Source: Spirochaetaceae bacterium (GTDB lineage Bacteria > Spirochaetota > Spirochaetia > Treponematales > Breznakiellaceae). Taken from it: DNA of 30,092 nt. Below are positions 30,041 through 30,092 of the stretch, piece after piece. The notes beneath the pieces were generated by a model that worked only from the letters and a program-made list of their open reading frames with translations, did no database searches and was not told the DNA's origin. Every line of letters begins with the position of its first letter. Position 1 is the first letter of the stretch. The DNA lies in the NCBI GenBank assembly GCA_031269165.1, contig JAISZQ010000169.1, forward strand, positions 1 to 30,092, given 5' to 3'. Position numbers and translations under genes: made by a program.

Positions 30041-30092
30041 GCCCCATATCAGCCCGGTCAGCACCGGTATAGGGCCTCAGTCGAGGGGGGTG

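Noticed and set aside
29627..30064. 145-codon minus-strand frame at the window end
   Set aside because: It crosses a hairpin, a strong plus-strand promoter and a C10 tract, and has no coding character or ribosome site.

Overview
The window looks like the chromosome of a host-associated or gut treponeme (Spirochaetota). The indicators are a spirochaete-type flgG followed by a small conserved gene, fliJ coupled to tgt, a long (410 aa) ribose-phosphate pyrophosphokinase, an mglBAC galactose/glucose ABC operon, a fragment of a Bacteroidetes/Spirochaetes-type HU-like protein, and intergenic DNA packed with palindromic repeats. Most genes are moderately GC-rich. One block (15.67-18.20 kb) is clearly AT-rich and looks acquired. 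The genus assignment is inference; no rRNA or marker gene is present.

Layout. 0-0.5 kb: tail of an ISAzo13-like transposase, then repeats. 0.5-2.6 kb (minus): a TlpA-type thioredoxin and a CcdA/DsbD-type membrane reductant carrier, whose likely promoter is separated from the genes by a 281-bp MITE-like element with a 9-bp target duplication. 2.65-3.8 kb (minus): flgG and a small partner gene behind a sigma-28-like promoter. 3.8-5.5 kb: repeats and the wreck of a gene resembling a phage MuF-C domain. 5.6-12.6 kb: a Tyr-phosphatase-like lipoprotein, then a complete beta-glucoside PTS locus (IIB, IIC, IIA, GH1 6-phospho-beta-glucosidase, dedicated HPr, PRD-type regulator). 12.6-13.25 kb: an eight-unit tandem repeat and palindromes. 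13.25-14.85 kb: tgt-fliJ. 14.85-15.67 kb: repeats, a truncated HU-like gene and promoters. 15.67-18.20 kb: a four-gene AT-rich island with a secreted GH-E nuclease toxin, an ankyrin immunity candidate, a secreted unknown and a HEPN-like unknown, bracketed by two hairpins with the same loop and tail. 18.8-22.5 kb: PRPP synthetase, FGGY kinase and an RluA-family pseudouridine synthase whose C-terminus is written by a repeat. 22.6-23.1 kb (minus): a toxin-antitoxin-like pair between direct repeats. 23.75-27.7 kb: promoter, long leader with a C12 tract inside a short ORF, then mglBAC. 28.3-29.55 kb (minus): Rsm22-like methyltransferase. 29.87 kb to the end: promoter and a short ORF with a C10 tract.

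The most unusual features are: (a) the toxin island; (b) families of intergenic elements in which the frame is conserved but the palindrome stems differ completely between copies, including a defined slot that is empty in some copies and filled by unrelated hairpins in others; (c) two promoter-leader units with a homopolymeric C tract inside a short ORF, one of which overlaps the mglB start codon; and (d) repeats that have rewritten or broken genes.
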